DNA of 64,000 nucleotides from Mesorhizobium sp. J428 (GTDB lineage: Bacteria; Pseudomonadota; Alphaproteobacteria; Rhizobiales; Rhizobiaceae). The stretch lies in assembly GCF_024699925.1 (NCBI RefSeq), contig NZ_JAJOMX010000001.1, positions 4,998,001 to 5,062,000 of the forward strand, read 5' to 3'. The notes beneath the pieces were generated by a model that was given only the letters and a program-made list of their open reading frames with translations, ran no database searches and had not been told where the DNA came from. The position numbers and the translations under genes are program-made. Of this stretch, positions 8,139 to 18,707 are shown piece after piece (the stretch's first letter is position 1; every line of letters begins with the position of its first letter).

Positions 8139-10538
8139 TCAGGAAGCCGGCTTCGTGCCGGCTTTTTTGTTTGCGGGCTCGTAAGGAGCCATGCCTCTGG
8201 CGGCGCGCGAGAAGCGGCGGTGGTCGTGCCAGGGACGCGTGCCGGACAGGGCGTAGGTGACGGAAGCGTTTCCCACACCGTCGAAGCGGATCTCTGCGCT
8301 GCCGTCCAGCGCAAGCCGTCGCGCGGTGATGATTTGCACTTTGCTGTGCGGGCAGGGATTGGCAGCCGTCGGATCGGCGATGACGATTACGCTCGCCGTG
8401 TCGCAGGCCTGCTCGGCGTCGGGCATCGTCAACGCATGAGCGACCACGGCTCCCGACTCATGTTCGACCCGGCACAGGTCGCCCGCGCAGAAGAATCGCG
8501 CCGGAGAAATATCCATGACGGTGCCAGTGGTTCCGGCTTCCGTCTCCTTTGCCGGCTTCATGATACCGGTTGCCATCGTCGCCCGCGACCAGTCTTCGAC
8601 CGTAAACGCATTCGGACGGTCGCGGTTGACTGCCAGCATGCCGTCCCGCGTCCTGATCCCGACCAGTCGCGCATCCTCGGAGACGTAGGCCTGCGGCAAT
8701 TCGCGAAGCGTCAGGCTTGCAAAGCCCACGACGGCGAGCGGGACCGCGAGCAGTCTCACCGCGGTCGTCGTGGCAAGCGTGAGCGGCACCAGCGCAAGCG
8801 CGAGCAGGACAACGGAAGCGGAGGGAACCGCGCCGATCGCATCGACCGGCGTGCGCTCGGCGAGCCAGCGGACGATGGCAAGTGCCAGCGACAGCCCCTG
8901 CCCCATGATTATGAAGACTGGCCCATCGAGGCCGAAAGGCATCAGCACCATTCCGGCCACCGCCGCCGGCATCACGACGACCGAAAACACGGGCATGGCC
9001 GCGAGGTTTGCGACAAGGCCGAGCGGCGAGACACGCTGGAAATGCCAGGCGCCGAAGATGCCGGTCGCGACGCCGGCGATCAGCGACGTGGCCGCCAACC
9101 CCGCGGCGTAGAAGACGACCGTTCGCGCAATCCGCAGGAGCGCGCCACGCTGTGCAGGATTCGGTTGTGCTCGGCGCGCTCTGCGTTCCGCCCACCAGCC
9201 ATAGGCGGAAACGAGCGCGGCCGTTGCCGCGAACGACATCTGGAAGCTTGGCCCGACGACCTCGTGCGGCGAGAGCACGATGATGATCAGGGCGGCGATC
9301 GCCAGGTTGCGCATCGTCAGCGCCGCGCGATCGAAAAGCAGCGCGACCAGCATCACCGCGATCATTAGGAAGCTGCGCTCGGCGGCGACCTGCGAACCTG
9401 AGATAAGAAGATAGGCGGCAAGTGCTGCCAGCGCGCCGACAGCCGCGTATTTCCGCACCGGATGGCGCGAGGCAAATCCGGGAAAGGCGGCAAAGCCGAG
9501 CCGCAGCGACCCGATCACCACGCCCGCCACCAGCGCCATGTGCAGGCCGGAGATCGACAGCACATGCGCGAGCCCGGTGATGCGCAGCGTCTCGTTGACA
9601 TCCTCCGGGATTCCCGCACGCACGCCGGCGACGAGCGCGGCCGCGATCTCGCCCTCGGGCCCACCGATATGGCCGCGGATGCGCCCGGCAAGCGCGAGGC
9701 GCCGCGCTTCGATCCAGGCTTCCACGCGCGCGCGCAACGAACTCTCGTCCGCCGCCGGCAAAACCTCAGGCCGCTTGAGAAAGAAGCCGCTCGCGCCAAT
9801 CCGGTCGAAATAGCTTTCGAAAGCGAAATCGTAGGAGCCGGGACGCAACGGCCCGAGCGGCGGCGCGAGCCGCGCCAATCCCGTCACCGCAGCACCCGGC
9901 TCAAGGCCCGGCGGCGCGGATCGGGCCGTCAGGCGCACGCGGTCGGGCTGATAGCGCAACTTCGGCCGCTCTGTCGCCATCACCGCGAGCGTCAACCTTA
10001 TGCGCCCCTTCTCGCGGGTTTCGATCGTCTCGACACGCCCCGTCAGCCGTGTGGTGATTTCGCCGCCGATCACCTTCGTGCTGGAGCGCCAGGTTTCCAC
10101 CTTGCCGAAGAAGGCACCACCAACGAGGAGCAGAAGTGCCAGCGCGAGATATCTCGCCACCGCGACATTACGGGCCAGCCAGGCAACGGCTCCGAAGAGA
10201 CCAGCCAGCGAGAGGATCGGCGTCCAGCCTGGCTCGAAGTCGAGTGCGAAATAGACGGCCGCTCCGGCGCAGAGCAGCACGGGCACGAGGAGGAATGCGC
10301 CGCCCCGATCTATCTCGAGCTGAACGGCCGATGCCGCCTGTTCGGACGCGTGGACGGGACCCGCTTCCACGCGCCCTGCCGCGATCATGCGCCGCGGCAT
10401 CGGCGGGCTCAGGGCAGGTAACGGCTGATTGGACAGTCCGGTTTGATCTCGCGCGGCCGGCAGCGCCTGCAGCGTCGCAAAAGCCGGCGAGAACAGGCCG
10501 CGCTCGTCCTGTCTCTGATCGCTCCCCTCGCCGTCCAT
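8139..10538 (-). CDS. comEC: ComEC/Rec2-family DNA uptake channel protein
   Basis: ComEC proteins form the inner-membrane channel that takes single-stranded DNA into the cytoplasm during transformation. The 799-residue product has hydrophobic segments near 80-150, a DUF4131-like soluble region, and the Competence domain with its hallmark AHVLSISGLHMALVAG, followed by many membrane helices to about residue 610. The C-terminal part (about 610-799) sits where other ComEC proteins have a metallo-beta-lactamase fold, but I see no HxHxDH motif. The start is uncertain: the first about 75 residues look poorly conserved and the real start may be one of the internal Met codons. It is divergent from gltX and converges on lexA. 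Confidence 0.88.
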   Translation of the reverse strand: MDGEGSDQRQDERGLFSPAFATLQALPAARDQTGLSNQPLPALSPPMPRRMIAAGRVEAGPVHASEQAASAVQLEIDRGGAFLLVPVLLCAGAAVYFALDFEPGWTPILSLAGLFGAVAWLARNVAVARYLALALLLLVGGAFFGKVETWRSSTKVIGGEITTRLTGRVETIETREKGRIRLTLAVMATERPKLRYQPDRVRLTARSAPPGLEPGAAVTGLARLAPPLGPLRPGSYDFAFESYFDRIGASGFFLKRPEVLPAADESSLRARVEAWIEARRLALAGRIRGHIGGPEGEIAAALVAGVRAGIPEDVNETLRITGLAHVLSISGLHMALVAGVVIGSLRLGFAAFPGFASRHPVRKYAAVGALAALAAYLLISGSQVAAERSFLMIAVMLVALLFDRAALTMRNLAIAALIIIVLSPHEVVGPSFQMSFAATAALVSAYGWWAERRARRAQPNPAQRGALLRIARTVVFYAAGLAATSLIAGVATGIFGAWHFQRVSPLGLVANLAAMPVFSVVVMPAAVAGMVLMPFGLDGPVFIIMGQGLSLALAIVRWLAERTPVDAIGAVPSASVVLLALALVPLTLATTTAVRLLAVPLAVVGFASLTLRELPQAYVSEDARLVGIRTRDGMLAVNRDRPNAFTVEDWSRATMATGIMKPAKETEAGTTGTVMDISPARFFCAGDLCRVEHESGAVVAHALTMPDAEQACDTASVIVIADPTAANPCPHSKVQIITARRLALDGSAEIRFDGVGNASVTYALSGTRPWHDHRRFSRAARGMAPYEPANKKAGTKPAS
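8144..8168 (+). terminator. Rho-independent terminator of lexA, overlapping the comEC end
   Basis: AAGCCGGC / GCCGGCTT form an 8-bp stem with loop TTCGT, followed by TTTT. It lies about 30 bases after the lexA stop. The same bases encode the last residues of comEC on the other strand, so the convergent genes share this segment. Confidence 0.85.
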
Positions 10539-10638
10539 GCGACAGCCACCCGACGACCTTGCGCCTCAGACACTTCATGCTACATGAACCGCAACGAAAC
10601 GCTACCCGCGCGGCCTGCGCCGCCATCCGGAACAGTCC

Positions 10639-12060
10639 ATGTCCAGTCCAGTCGTCACGCGCTTTGCGCCCTCGCCCACGGGCTACCTCCACATTGGCGG
10701 CGCCCGCACCGCGCTCTTCAACTGGCTCTATGCCCAACACACCGGCGGCAGGATGCTGCTGCGCATCGAGGACACCGACCGCGAACGCTCCACCGAGGCG
10801 GCGACCGCCGCGATCCTCGACGGGCTGAGCTGGCTTGGCCTCAACTGGGACGGCGAGCCGATCTCGCAGTTCGACCGCGCCCCACGCCACCGCGAGGTCG
10901 CCGAGCAGCTCGTCGCTACGGGCAAGGCCTATTATGCCTACGAGACGCCGGCCGAGCTGGACGCCATGCGCGAGAAGGCGAAGGCCGAGGGTCGTCCGCC
11001 CCGCTACGACGGCGCCTGGCGCGACCGCGACCCGTCCGAGGCACCCGCGGGCGTGAAGGGCGCGATCCGCATCAAGGCGCCGCACGAGGGAGAGACTGTC
11101 GTGCACGACCGCGTCCAGGGTGAGGTCCGCTTCCCCAACAAGGATCTCGACGACTTCATCATCCTGCGTTCGGATGGCAATCCGACCTATATGCACGCCG
11201 TCGTCGTCGACGATCACGACATGGGCGTCACCCACATCATCCGCGGTGACGACCACCTGACCAATGCCGCCCGCCAGACCGTCATCTACCAGGCGATGGG
11301 CTGGGACGTGCCGTCGATGTCGCACATCCCACTGATCCACGGCGCCGACGGCGCGAAGCTTTCCAAGCGCCATGGCGCGCTGGGCGTCGAGGCCTACCGC
11401 GCGATGGGCTACCTGCCCAAGGCCCTGCTCAACTATCTCGCGCGCCTCGGCTGGAGCCATGGTGACGACGAGGTGATGTCGATCGAGGACATGATTTCGT
11501 GGTTCGAGATCGAGGACGTCAACAAGGGCGCCGCCCGCTTCGACTTCGCCAAGCTGGAGGCGCTCAACGGCGTCTGGATGCGCCGTACCGATGACCGCGA
11601 ACTGACCGACACGCTGGTGGCGACACTGCCCTTCCTTCCCGGCGGAGAGGAGATGCTGGCCAAGCTGACGGACGCCAGGCGCGCCCAGCTCCTGGCTGCC
11701 ATGCCCGGCCTGAAGGAACGCGCGAAGACCTTGGTCGAGCTTGCCGACAGCGCCGGCTATCTGTTCGCGCAGCGGCCGCTTCCGCTGGATGAGAAGGCGG
11801 CAGGGATTCTCGATGCCGACGCGCGCGCGGTCTTGGCGAAGGCGGCAGAAGCCCTCGCCTCTGTGCGCAACTGGACAGCGCAGGATACCGAGGCGGCCGT
11901 GCGCGATGTCGCCGAAGCTGGAGGGCTGAAGCTAGGCAAGGTTGCACAGCCCTTGCGCGCCGCCCTCACCGGCAGGAGCACCTCGCCCGGTGTGTTCGAC
12001 GTCCTCGCCGTGCTCGGCCGCGATGAATCGCTTGCGCGCATCCGCGACCAGGCAGGATGA
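10639..12060 (+). CDS. gltX: Glutamate--tRNA ligase
   Basis: GltX charges tRNA-Glu (and in many alphaproteobacteria also tRNA-Gln, for later amidation by GatCAB) with glutamate. The 473-residue class I synthetase has the HIGH-type motif [11 protein letters not shown] (11-21) and the KMSKS-type motif KLSKR (240-244). Length and the C-terminal anticodon-binding region are normal. The stop codon overlaps an ATG that could start the GST-like gene, but a better start lies 24 bases further on. Rhizobia commonly carry two gltX copies; only one is in this window, so which specificity it has cannot be told here. Confidence 0.96.
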   Translation: MSSPVVTRFAPSPTGYLHIGGARTALFNWLYAQHTGGRMLLRIEDTDRERSTEAATAAILDGLSWLGLNWDGEPISQFDRAPRHREVAEQLVATGKAYYAYETPAELDAMREKAKAEGRPPRYDGAWRDRDPSEAPAGVKGAIRIKAPHEGETVVHDRVQGEVRFPNKDLDDFIILRSDGNPTYMHAVVVDDHDMGVTHIIRGDDHLTNAARQTVIYQAMGWDVPSMSHIPLIHGADGAKLSKRHGALGVEAYRAMGYLPKALLNYLARLGWSHGDDEVMSIEDMISWFEIEDVNKGAARFDFAKLEALNGVWMRRTDDRELTDTLVATLPFLPGGEEMLAKLTDARRAQLLAAMPGLKERAKTLVELADSAGYLFAQRPLPLDEKAAGILDADARAVLAKAAEALASVRNWTAQDTEAAVRDVAEAGGLKLGKVAQPLRAALTGRSTSPGVFDVLAVLGRDESLARIRDQAG

Positions 12061-12083
12061 TCCGGGAAAGGAGCCAAAGGACG

Positions 12084-12713
12084 ATGTTCAAGCTCTATGG
12101 CAGGCCGGGCTCAGGCTCAGGAGCGGTCGAGGCGATCCTGCGGCTCGCCGACATCGAGTGCGAGGTTGTCGACCTGGCGCGCTGGCCGGAGGGCGAACCT
12201 CCGGCCGAACTGCTCGCCATCAACCCGCTTGCCCAGGTGCCCGTGCTGATTCTGCCAGATGGGAGCGCCATGACCGAGTCGGCCGCCATGTGCGTGCATC
12301 TCGTCGATCTGCACCCATCCGCCGGCCTGTCGCCGACAATCGGCGAGCCCTCGCGGGCGGCCTTCCTGCGATGGATGTTCTATCTCTCCACCAACATCTA
12401 CATGAGCGAGCTGCGCTACTTCTATCCGCACCGCTACACGGCCGACGCGTTCGGCGCCGACGCGGTCAAGCAGGCCTCACTCGATCGCAAGAGCTTCGAA
12501 TGGTCCGTCTTCTCCGAAGCCCTCGGCAACAGGTCCTTCGCTCTTGGGGACAGACTGTCGGCCGTCGACATCTACGCTGCGATGCTCATCAGCTGGATCG
12601 AGGATCTAGACGAGTTCTGCGCCCGGTTTCCGGCCTTGCGGGGCCTCTATCATCGCGTTGCGGAAGTGCCTCAGATCGCCAAGGTCTGGGCGCGCCATGG
12701 CATGCCGACATAG
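12084..12713 (+). CDS. Glutathione S-transferase family protein
   Basis: A 209-residue protein with a thioredoxin-like N-terminal half (MFKLYGRPGSGSGAVE, and NPLAQVPVLILPDG, which holds the cis-Pro of GST folds, then MTESAAM) and an all-helical C-terminal half. These are the GST N and C domains. The usual catalytic Ser/Tyr/Cys near the N-terminus is probably one of the serines in GSGSG, but this cannot be assigned from sequence alone. Start at 12084 follows AAAGGA at a good distance; an ATG at 12057 overlapping gltX is the alternative. The substrate is unknown. Confidence 0.85.
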   Translation: MFKLYGRPGSGSGAVEAILRLADIECEVVDLARWPEGEPPAELLAINPLAQVPVLILPDGSAMTESAAMCVHLVDLHPSAGLSPTIGEPSRAAFLRWMFYLSTNIYMSELRYFYPHRYTADAFGADAVKQASLDRKSFEWSVFSEALGNRSFALGDRLSAVDIYAAMLISWIEDLDEFCARFPALRGLYHRVAEVPQIAKVWARHGMPT

Positions 12714-12793
12714 GTTAATGAATTCTCAGATGGTCTCCGAAAATTCACTGGACCGCCCGTGTTTTGCATTGCAGCATCAGGCGAACGGTCAAC

Positions 12794-12821
12794 TTGGCAC
12801 CATGTCGTAAATGCGATAGCA
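12794..12821 (+). promoter_or_regulatory. gltA: Possible gltA promoter
   Basis: TTGGCA and ATAGCA are separated by 16 bases, about 90 bases before the gltA start. The -35 is good and the -10 is weak. An 8-bp hairpin (CGCGCCGC at 12857-12864 with GCGGCGCG at 12878-12885) would lie in the leader RNA. Both are pattern matches only. Confidence 0.25.
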
Positions 12822-12911
12822 CAAGCCGGCATAAACACCGGGCGGGTTCATCTCTTCGCGCCGCATCATCCATCCTCGCGGCGCGTTTCTGGGGCATCGA
12901 AGGGAGTTGCA

Positions 12912-14201
<1,290 letters not shown>

Positions 14202-14224
14202 TCGGAACACGCGCAGGAATCGAG

Positions 14225-14249
14225 ACGGGCGCTTAGGCGCCCGTTTTTT
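14225..14249 (+). terminator. Terminator of gltA overlapping the lpxB stop
   Basis: ACGGGCGC / GCGCCCGT (8 bp, loop TTAG) followed by TTTTT lies 24 bases after the gltA stop. The lpxB stop codon (14233-14235, minus strand) lies inside the hairpin, so the convergent genes end in the same element. Confidence 0.88.
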
Positions 14250-15408
14250 GTTTGATGTAGGACATCACCACGCCTGCGGCGGTCTCCCCAGGCGGCCGGT
14301 CCGTGGCGAGGCGTCGGCGGACCTCGGCGAAGCCTTCGCGCTGCCAGGCTCGCATTTCCGTGTCGGTGAACAGGCATTCGAGCGAACGGGCAATGTGCTC
14401 CGGCCGGACATATTGATTGTAGTATTCGGGCGCCACCGGCCGGTCGGCGATGAGGTTCGGCAGGAGGGCAGACCATGAGGTGATCAAGCCCTCGAACTGG
14501 CGGGAGAGCCAGTCGAACTTGTAGCAGGAGACGAGCGGGACGCCGGCAAGCGCGAGCTCCAGCGACACCGTTCCGGACGAGATGAGGGCCGCATCCGCCG
14601 CGCCGAAGGCCTGCCACTTCTCATCCGCCCCGACAATGATCTCAGGCGCCTGTCCCCATTCTGCAACACCTGCGGCGACACGGTCGCGCAGGCGCGGTAA
14701 TGTCGGCAGGACAATACGCAGCCGGTTGCCGCGCGCGCGCAGGATGTCGATCGTCTCGCCGAACGGCTTGAGCAGATGACCGATCTCCGACCCGCGCGAG
14801 CCGGGAAGGACGACCAGCGTCTTCTCGCGCCCGGGCGCGAGGTCGCGTGCGATCGCCTGCGCAGCCACGGCCGACCTCACTCCGGGATCGGCCGTCAGCC
14901 GATGCCCGACGAAGGTGCCCTTTGGCCCGCCCAACTTGTCGAGCACGTCCGGCTCGAACGGCAGCACGCATAGGATGTGGTCGACATGGGGCTTCATCGC
15001 CCGCGCCCGGCCGGGCCGCCAGGCCCACACACTCGGGCAGACATAGTGGACGATGGGAATGGAGGGGTCGGCGGCGCGTACCTTCTTCGCGACGCGCAAC
15101 GAGAAGTCCGGACTGTCGATGGTGACGAGGCAGTCGGGCTTTGCCGCCACGATCTCCCGCGCGGTCTGTCCGATCCGGCGGATCAGGCGCGGCAGGTCGC
15201 GCACCACGGCTGCGACGCCCATCAGGGCGATTTCGGATGAATTGAACAGCGACGAAAGGCCCTGCGCCTCGAGGTGCCGCCCGCCAATCCCGGTAAGGAC
15301 GATGTCGCGGCCTGATGCGGCGAGCAGCGCGGTCACCAGGTCGGCGCCTAGCAGGTCGCCCGACTCCTCCCCCGCGACGACCGCGAGACGCAGCGGCCGG
15401 TCGGTCAT
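14233..15408 (-). CDS. lpxB: Lipid-A-disaccharide synthase
   Basis: LpxB condenses UDP-diacylglucosamine with lipid X to give the tetra-acylated disaccharide of lipid A. The 391-residue GT19 glycosyltransferase begins with the usual glycine-rich VVAGEESGDLLGADL and contains GVAAVVRDLP, IVHYVCPSVWAWRPGR, LPGSRGSEI and the YKFDWLSR segment late in the protein. It is the last gene of the lipid A cluster; its start overlaps the lpxI stop by 4 bases (ATGA on the minus strand). Length is normal. Confidence 0.97.
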   Translation of the reverse strand: MTDRPLRLAVVAGEESGDLLGADLVTALLAASGRDIVLTGIGGRHLEAQGLSSLFNSSEIALMGVAAVVRDLPRLIRRIGQTAREIVAAKPDCLVTIDSPDFSLRVAKKVRAADPSIPIVHYVCPSVWAWRPGRARAMKPHVDHILCVLPFEPDVLDKLGGPKGTFVGHRLTADPGVRSAVAAQAIARDLAPGREKTLVVLPGSRGSEIGHLLKPFGETIDILRARGNRLRIVLPTLPRLRDRVAAGVAEWGQAPEIIVGADEKWQAFGAADAALISSGTVSLELALAGVPLVSCYKFDWLSRQFEGLITSWSALLPNLIADRPVAPEYYNQYVRPEHIARSLECLFTDTEMRAWQREGFAEVRRRLATDRPPGETAAGVVMSYIKQKTGA

Positions 15409-16301
15409 GTCGTCCAGTCCCGTTCGACCAGGCCGACGACGAACAGGCCCAGTTCGTCTGCACGCGCCGTGACCGCTCCCATGTCGAGCACGATCGACCG
15501 GTCGGCTTCGACGCCTATACCTGCAAGCCCGGCCGCATGCGCGAGTTCAACTGTTCCGACCCCTATGGTCGGAAGATCGACGCGGAGCTCCTGCGCCGGC
15601 TTGGCACATTTCACCAGCGCGCCGCCTGCACGTCCCTCGATACGACCGTTCGACCGCAGTTCCACGGTGCGCTGCAGCAGCCCGTCGGTTCCTTCGATGC
15701 CTTCGAGCGCCACAGCCCTTCCCCCGATCGCGATCGCGGCCTGCCCTATGTCCAGCGCGCCGATCGCGCGGGCGGCAATCGCAGCCGCCTTGAGGTCGTC
15801 GCGGTCCCGCGCGCTCGGCGCCCTCACGGTCAGCACGCCGGGCGGCGCAAGCAGGTCGGGCAGGATCTGGTGCGCTCCGACGACCGTGATGCCCAGCCTT
15901 TCATAGTAGCGGACGATCGCGCGCAGCAGATTGTCGTCCCCCCGCGCGAGCGAGGCCACAATGCGCGGCGCCATGTGGAGGATACCAAGGCTTGGACGCA
16001 CGGAACGCAAGCGCGGTCGACGGCTCACGCCGCCTGCCATGACGAGATGCGTCACCCCTTCGCGCCTGAATCTTGCCGCCAGTTCGCCGATCCGCTCGAG
16101 CGGCATGATCCAGTGGTCCTGGCCGGTCAGCACCGTCGACGCGGCATCGGCTTCGCCTTCGATCAGCACGACGAAGGGACGATGACCGGATGCGGCCAAC
16201 GCATCGACAAGTTCGATGGGCAACTTGCCGGCGCCGGCCCCGACGGCGATCCGCTCGCCCGGACGAAGCTGGAACGCCGATGTCCGCTCAGACCTCGCCA
16301 T
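15405..16301 (-). CDS. lpxI: UDP-2,3-diacylglucosamine diphosphatase LpxI
   Basis: LpxI hydrolyses UDP-2,3-diacylglucosamine to lipid X and UMP; it replaces the unrelated LpxH in alphaproteobacteria. The 298-residue protein matches the former DUF1009 family: N-terminal IAVGAGAGKLPIELVDAL, HLVMAGGVSRRP, and a C-terminal domain with VRAPSARDRDDLK and PTIGVGTVELAHAAGLAGIGVEA. The frame is open for 62 codons upstream of 16301, inside lpxA, but the Met at 16301 gives the normal start and overlaps the lpxA stop by only 14 bases. Position between lpxA and lpxB is typical. Confidence 0.93.
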   Translation of the reverse strand: MARSERTSAFQLRPGERIAVGAGAGKLPIELVDALAASGHRPFVVLIEGEADAASTVLTGQDHWIMPLERIGELAARFRREGVTHLVMAGGVSRRPRLRSVRPSLGILHMAPRIVASLARGDDNLLRAIVRYYERLGITVVGAHQILPDLLAPPGVLTVRAPSARDRDDLKAAAIAARAIGALDIGQAAIAIGGRAVALEGIEGTDGLLQRTVELRSNGRIEGRAGGALVKCAKPAQELRVDLPTIGVGTVELAHAAGLAGIGVEADRSIVLDMGAVTARADELGLFVVGLVERDWTT

Positions 16302-17130
16302 CGTCGTCAGACTGGTCTTCCCTGCCCCGCCACGGGGTTGCGTAGGAACGGCGGCCAGAGGAGCGCATGAAGGCAAGCACGTCCAGCACCGCGGGAGAGT
16401 CGGCAAAGCGCTTCTCGGCTGCTGCCATGTTCTCGTCCATAGTGCGCGAACGGTCGAAGATGGCCTTGAAGGCGTTCCTGACCGCATGGATCTCGGAGCG
16501 GGACATTCCTGACCGCTTCATCCCGATCAGGTTCAGGCCCCGCAACGCGCCGTTCGGTCCGCGCAGCATTCCGTAGGGAATGACGTCCTCGAACACGGCC
16601 GTCATGCCGCCGATGAAGGCGTGGTGGCCGATGCGCGTGTTCTGGTGCGCCGCCGAGAGGCCGCCGAAGTTGACGAAATCACCAACGACGACATGGCCAC
16701 CGAGCGTTGCGAGGTTCGCCATGGTGACGTTGTTGCCCACAGTGCAATCATGCGCGATGTGCGTGTAGGCGAGGAAATAGCCGTTGTCTCCGACGACGGT
16801 TTCGGCCTTGCTCGTGTCGCTGCCGAGATGCATCGTCACGCCTTCGCGGATCAGGCAGTTGCGCCCGACGACCAGCGTGGTGCGTCCGCCCTTGTGCTTA
16901 TTGTTCTGAGGTGCCGCACCCAACACCGCCTGCGGGAACACCTTGCAGCCCTCACCGAGGCTGGTGGCGCCGAGGATCGAGACATGGCTGACCAGTTCCA
17001 CGCGATCGCCGAGAACGGCATCGGCGCTTACATGGCAGAATGGCCCGATCCGGACGCCGGCCCCGAGCTGCGCACCCTGCTCGACCACCGCAAGCGGGTG
17101 AATGATGGTTTCGCCTGCCACGCCGCTCAT
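16288..17130 (-). CDS. lpxA: Acyl-ACP--UDP-N-acetylglucosamine O-acyltransferase
   Basis: LpxA starts lipid A synthesis by moving a 3-hydroxyacyl chain from ACP to the 3-OH of UDP-GlcNAc. The 280-residue protein begins with left-handed beta-helix hexapeptide repeats (for example [19 protein letters not shown]), has the catalytic His in [14 protein letters not shown], and ends in the helical trimer-forming tail. It overlaps fabZ by 4 bases and lpxI by 14. It is distinguished from LpxD by the missing N-terminal uridine-binding domain. Confidence 0.96.
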   Translation of the reverse strand: MSGVAGETIIHPLAVVEQGAQLGAGVRIGPFCHVSADAVLGDRVELVSHVSILGATSLGEGCKVFPQAVLGAAPQNNKHKGGRTTLVVGRNCLIREGVTMHLGSDTSKAETVVGDNGYFLAYTHIAHDCTVGNNVTMANLATLGGHVVVGDFVNFGGLSAAHQNTRIGHHAFIGGMTAVFEDVIPYGMLRGPNGALRGLNLIGMKRSGMSRSEIHAVRNAFKAIFDRSRTMDENMAAAEKRFADSPAVLDVLAFMRSSGRRSYATPWRGREDQSDDDGEV

Positions 17131-17603
17131 GCTCCGGTGCTGCCCGCCGGCGTCGTCATTGCGGATATGATCGCTTCGGCGACCTTGGTCCCGTCAACGA
17201 CCGCCTCGCACTTGAACTTCCAGATATTCGCCCGCTGACGCTCTTTGGCGACCTTGATCTCCAGCCGGTCGCCCGGCACCACCGGCTTGCGGAACTTTGC
17301 CTCGTCGATCGTCAGGAAATAGACGAAGGAGGGCTTCTCCGACCTCAGCGAATGCAGGCATATCGCGCCGGCTGTCTGCGCCATAGCTTCGATGATCAGC
17401 ACGCCCGGCATCACCGGCTTCTCGGGAAAATGCCCCTGGAAGTGCGGCTCGTTCATCGTGACGTTCTTGATGCCGGTCGCGGAATTGTCGCCGTCGATAT
17501 CGACGATCTTGTCGACGAGCAGAAACGGATAGCGATGGGGCAGCAACTTGAGCAGCCGGTCGATATCCAGTGTTTCCAGTTGTTTCGCGCCCGGTTCAGC
17601 CAT
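17127..17603 (-). CDS. fabZ: 3-hydroxyacyl-ACP dehydratase FabZ
   Basis: FabZ dehydrates 3-hydroxyacyl-ACP in fatty acid elongation and so competes with LpxA and LpxD for the same acyl-ACP. The 158-residue hot-dog-fold protein has catalytic His58 in [11 protein letters not shown] and Glu72 in EAMAQTAG. It overlaps lpxD by 8 bases and lpxA by 4, so the three are tightly coupled; this placement between lpxD and lpxA is conserved across proteobacteria. Confidence 0.97.
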   Translation of the reverse strand: MAEPGAKQLETLDIDRLLKLLPHRYPFLLVDKIVDIDGDNSATGIKNVTMNEPHFQGHFPEKPVMPGVLIIEAMAQTAGAICLHSLRSEKPSFVYFLTIDEAKFRKPVVPGDRLEIKVAKERQRANIWKFKCEAVVDGTKVAEAIISAMTTPAGSTGA

Positions 17604-18657
17604 TGCCGTTCTTTCTCCTGGACCTGTCCTGCGCCATGCCGCGCAAGAGCGACACCTCGCGGAGCCAGCTCTTCATCGGCTGGGCAGGCGCACCTCCCCA
17701 TCTTTCGCCTGCGGGAACGTCATGCATCAGCCCGCTGCCCGCCGCAAGTTGCGCGCCGCTTCCGATCGTCAGGTGATCGCCAATGCCAACGCGTCCGCCC
17801 AACATCACGTAGTCGCCGATGACGACGGAGCCGGAGATGCCGACCTGTGCGGCGATGGCGCATGAGCGCCCGATGCGCACGTTGTGGCCGATCTGAACCA
17901 GATTGTCGATCTTGGTCCCTTCTCCGATGATCGTGTCGCCGAGCGCACCCCTGTCGATCGTGGTATTCGCGCCGATCTCGACATTGTCCTGAATGATGAC
18001 GCGGCCGATCTGCGGCACCTTCTCCAGCCCGGAACGCCCGGCTACAAACCCGAAACCGTCCGCACCGATCCGCGCTCCGGCATGGATGATCACCCGATCG
18101 CCGATCAGCGCCGCCTGAATGCTGGCGCCAGGACCGATGAAGGTGTTGCGGCCGATCTGGCATGACGGCCCGATGACCGCGTTGGGCGCGATGACTGCGC
18201 CGGCACCGATCATGGCGCCCGGCCCAACGACCGCGCCGGGCTCTATGGTCGCACCGGCCTCAACCTTCGCATCGCTCGCCACATGGGCTGAGGGTGAAAT
18301 GCCGACGACGGGAGAAAACCACGGCGCGGGTTTCGTCGCTTCAGGGAAGAGATGACGCGCAACGAGCGCAAATGCCTGCTGCGGGCGCGGCGTTACCAGC
18401 ACGGCGACACCCGCCGGGACCGAGGGCGCGAGGTCCGCCGTGCACAGAACCGCGCCGGCCCGAAGCCGGGGCAGCAACCCAAGGCCCCTGCGCCCTTCCA
18501 GGAATACAAGGTCACCGGGACCACCCTGATCAGCAGGGGCGATTCCGGTTATTTCCACACCACCGGCATCAGGGTTCCCGAGAGATGCACCACATAGCTC
18601 TGCGACCTGCGCCGCATCGATCCGGCGGACGGGCGAGAAGAACACCGGATCGCTCAT
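17596..18657 (-). CDS. lpxD: UDP-3-O-acylglucosamine N-acyltransferase
   Basis: LpxD adds the second hydroxyacyl chain, to the 2-amino group of UDP-3-O-acylglucosamine. The 353-residue protein has an N-terminal uridine-binding domain (about 1-110), hexapeptide repeats ([17 protein letters not shown] and similar, about 115-320) and the catalytic His region [12 protein letters not shown]. The C-terminal tail ([17 protein letters not shown]) is the expected helical part. It follows bamA after a 50-base gap that holds a hairpin. Confidence 0.96.
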   Translation of the reverse strand: MSDPVFFSPVRRIDAAQVAELCGASLGNPDAGGVEITGIAPADQGGPGDLVFLEGRRGLGLLPRLRAGAVLCTADLAPSVPAGVAVLVTPRPQQAFALVARHLFPEATKPAPWFSPVVGISPSAHVASDAKVEAGATIEPGAVVGPGAMIGAGAVIAPNAVIGPSCQIGRNTFIGPGASIQAALIGDRVIIHAGARIGADGFGFVAGRSGLEKVPQIGRVIIQDNVEIGANTTIDRGALGDTIIGEGTKIDNLVQIGHNVRIGRSCAIAAQVGISGSVVIGDYVMLGGRVGIGDHLTIGSGAQLAAGSGLMHDVPAGERWGGAPAQPMKSWLREVSLLRGMAQDRSRRKNGNG

Positions 18658-18669
18658 GAATGCCCCAGA

Positions 18670-18692
18670 CTTCCGGGCCAGACGCCCGGAAG
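18670..18692 (-). terminator. Hairpin between bamA and lpxD
   Basis: A perfect 9-bp stem, CTTCCGGGC / GCCCGGAAG with a 5-base loop, fills most of the 50-base gap between bamA and lpxD. No T run follows, and lpxD lies immediately downstream on the same strand, so partial termination or mRNA processing is more likely than a full stop. The role is inferred. Confidence 0.4.
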
Positions 18693-18707
18693 GGGTACCA
18701 GTAATTT

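Noticed and set aside
8220..9368. A 382-codon plus-strand frame opposite comEC
   Set aside because: Antisense to the membrane helices of ComEC, rich in Arg, His, Gln and Asp, with no start signal; a shadow frame.
12857..12885. Hairpin before gltA as a riboswitch
   Set aside because: A single 8-bp stem with an open loop matches no riboswitch class that I know; noted only as a leader hairpin.
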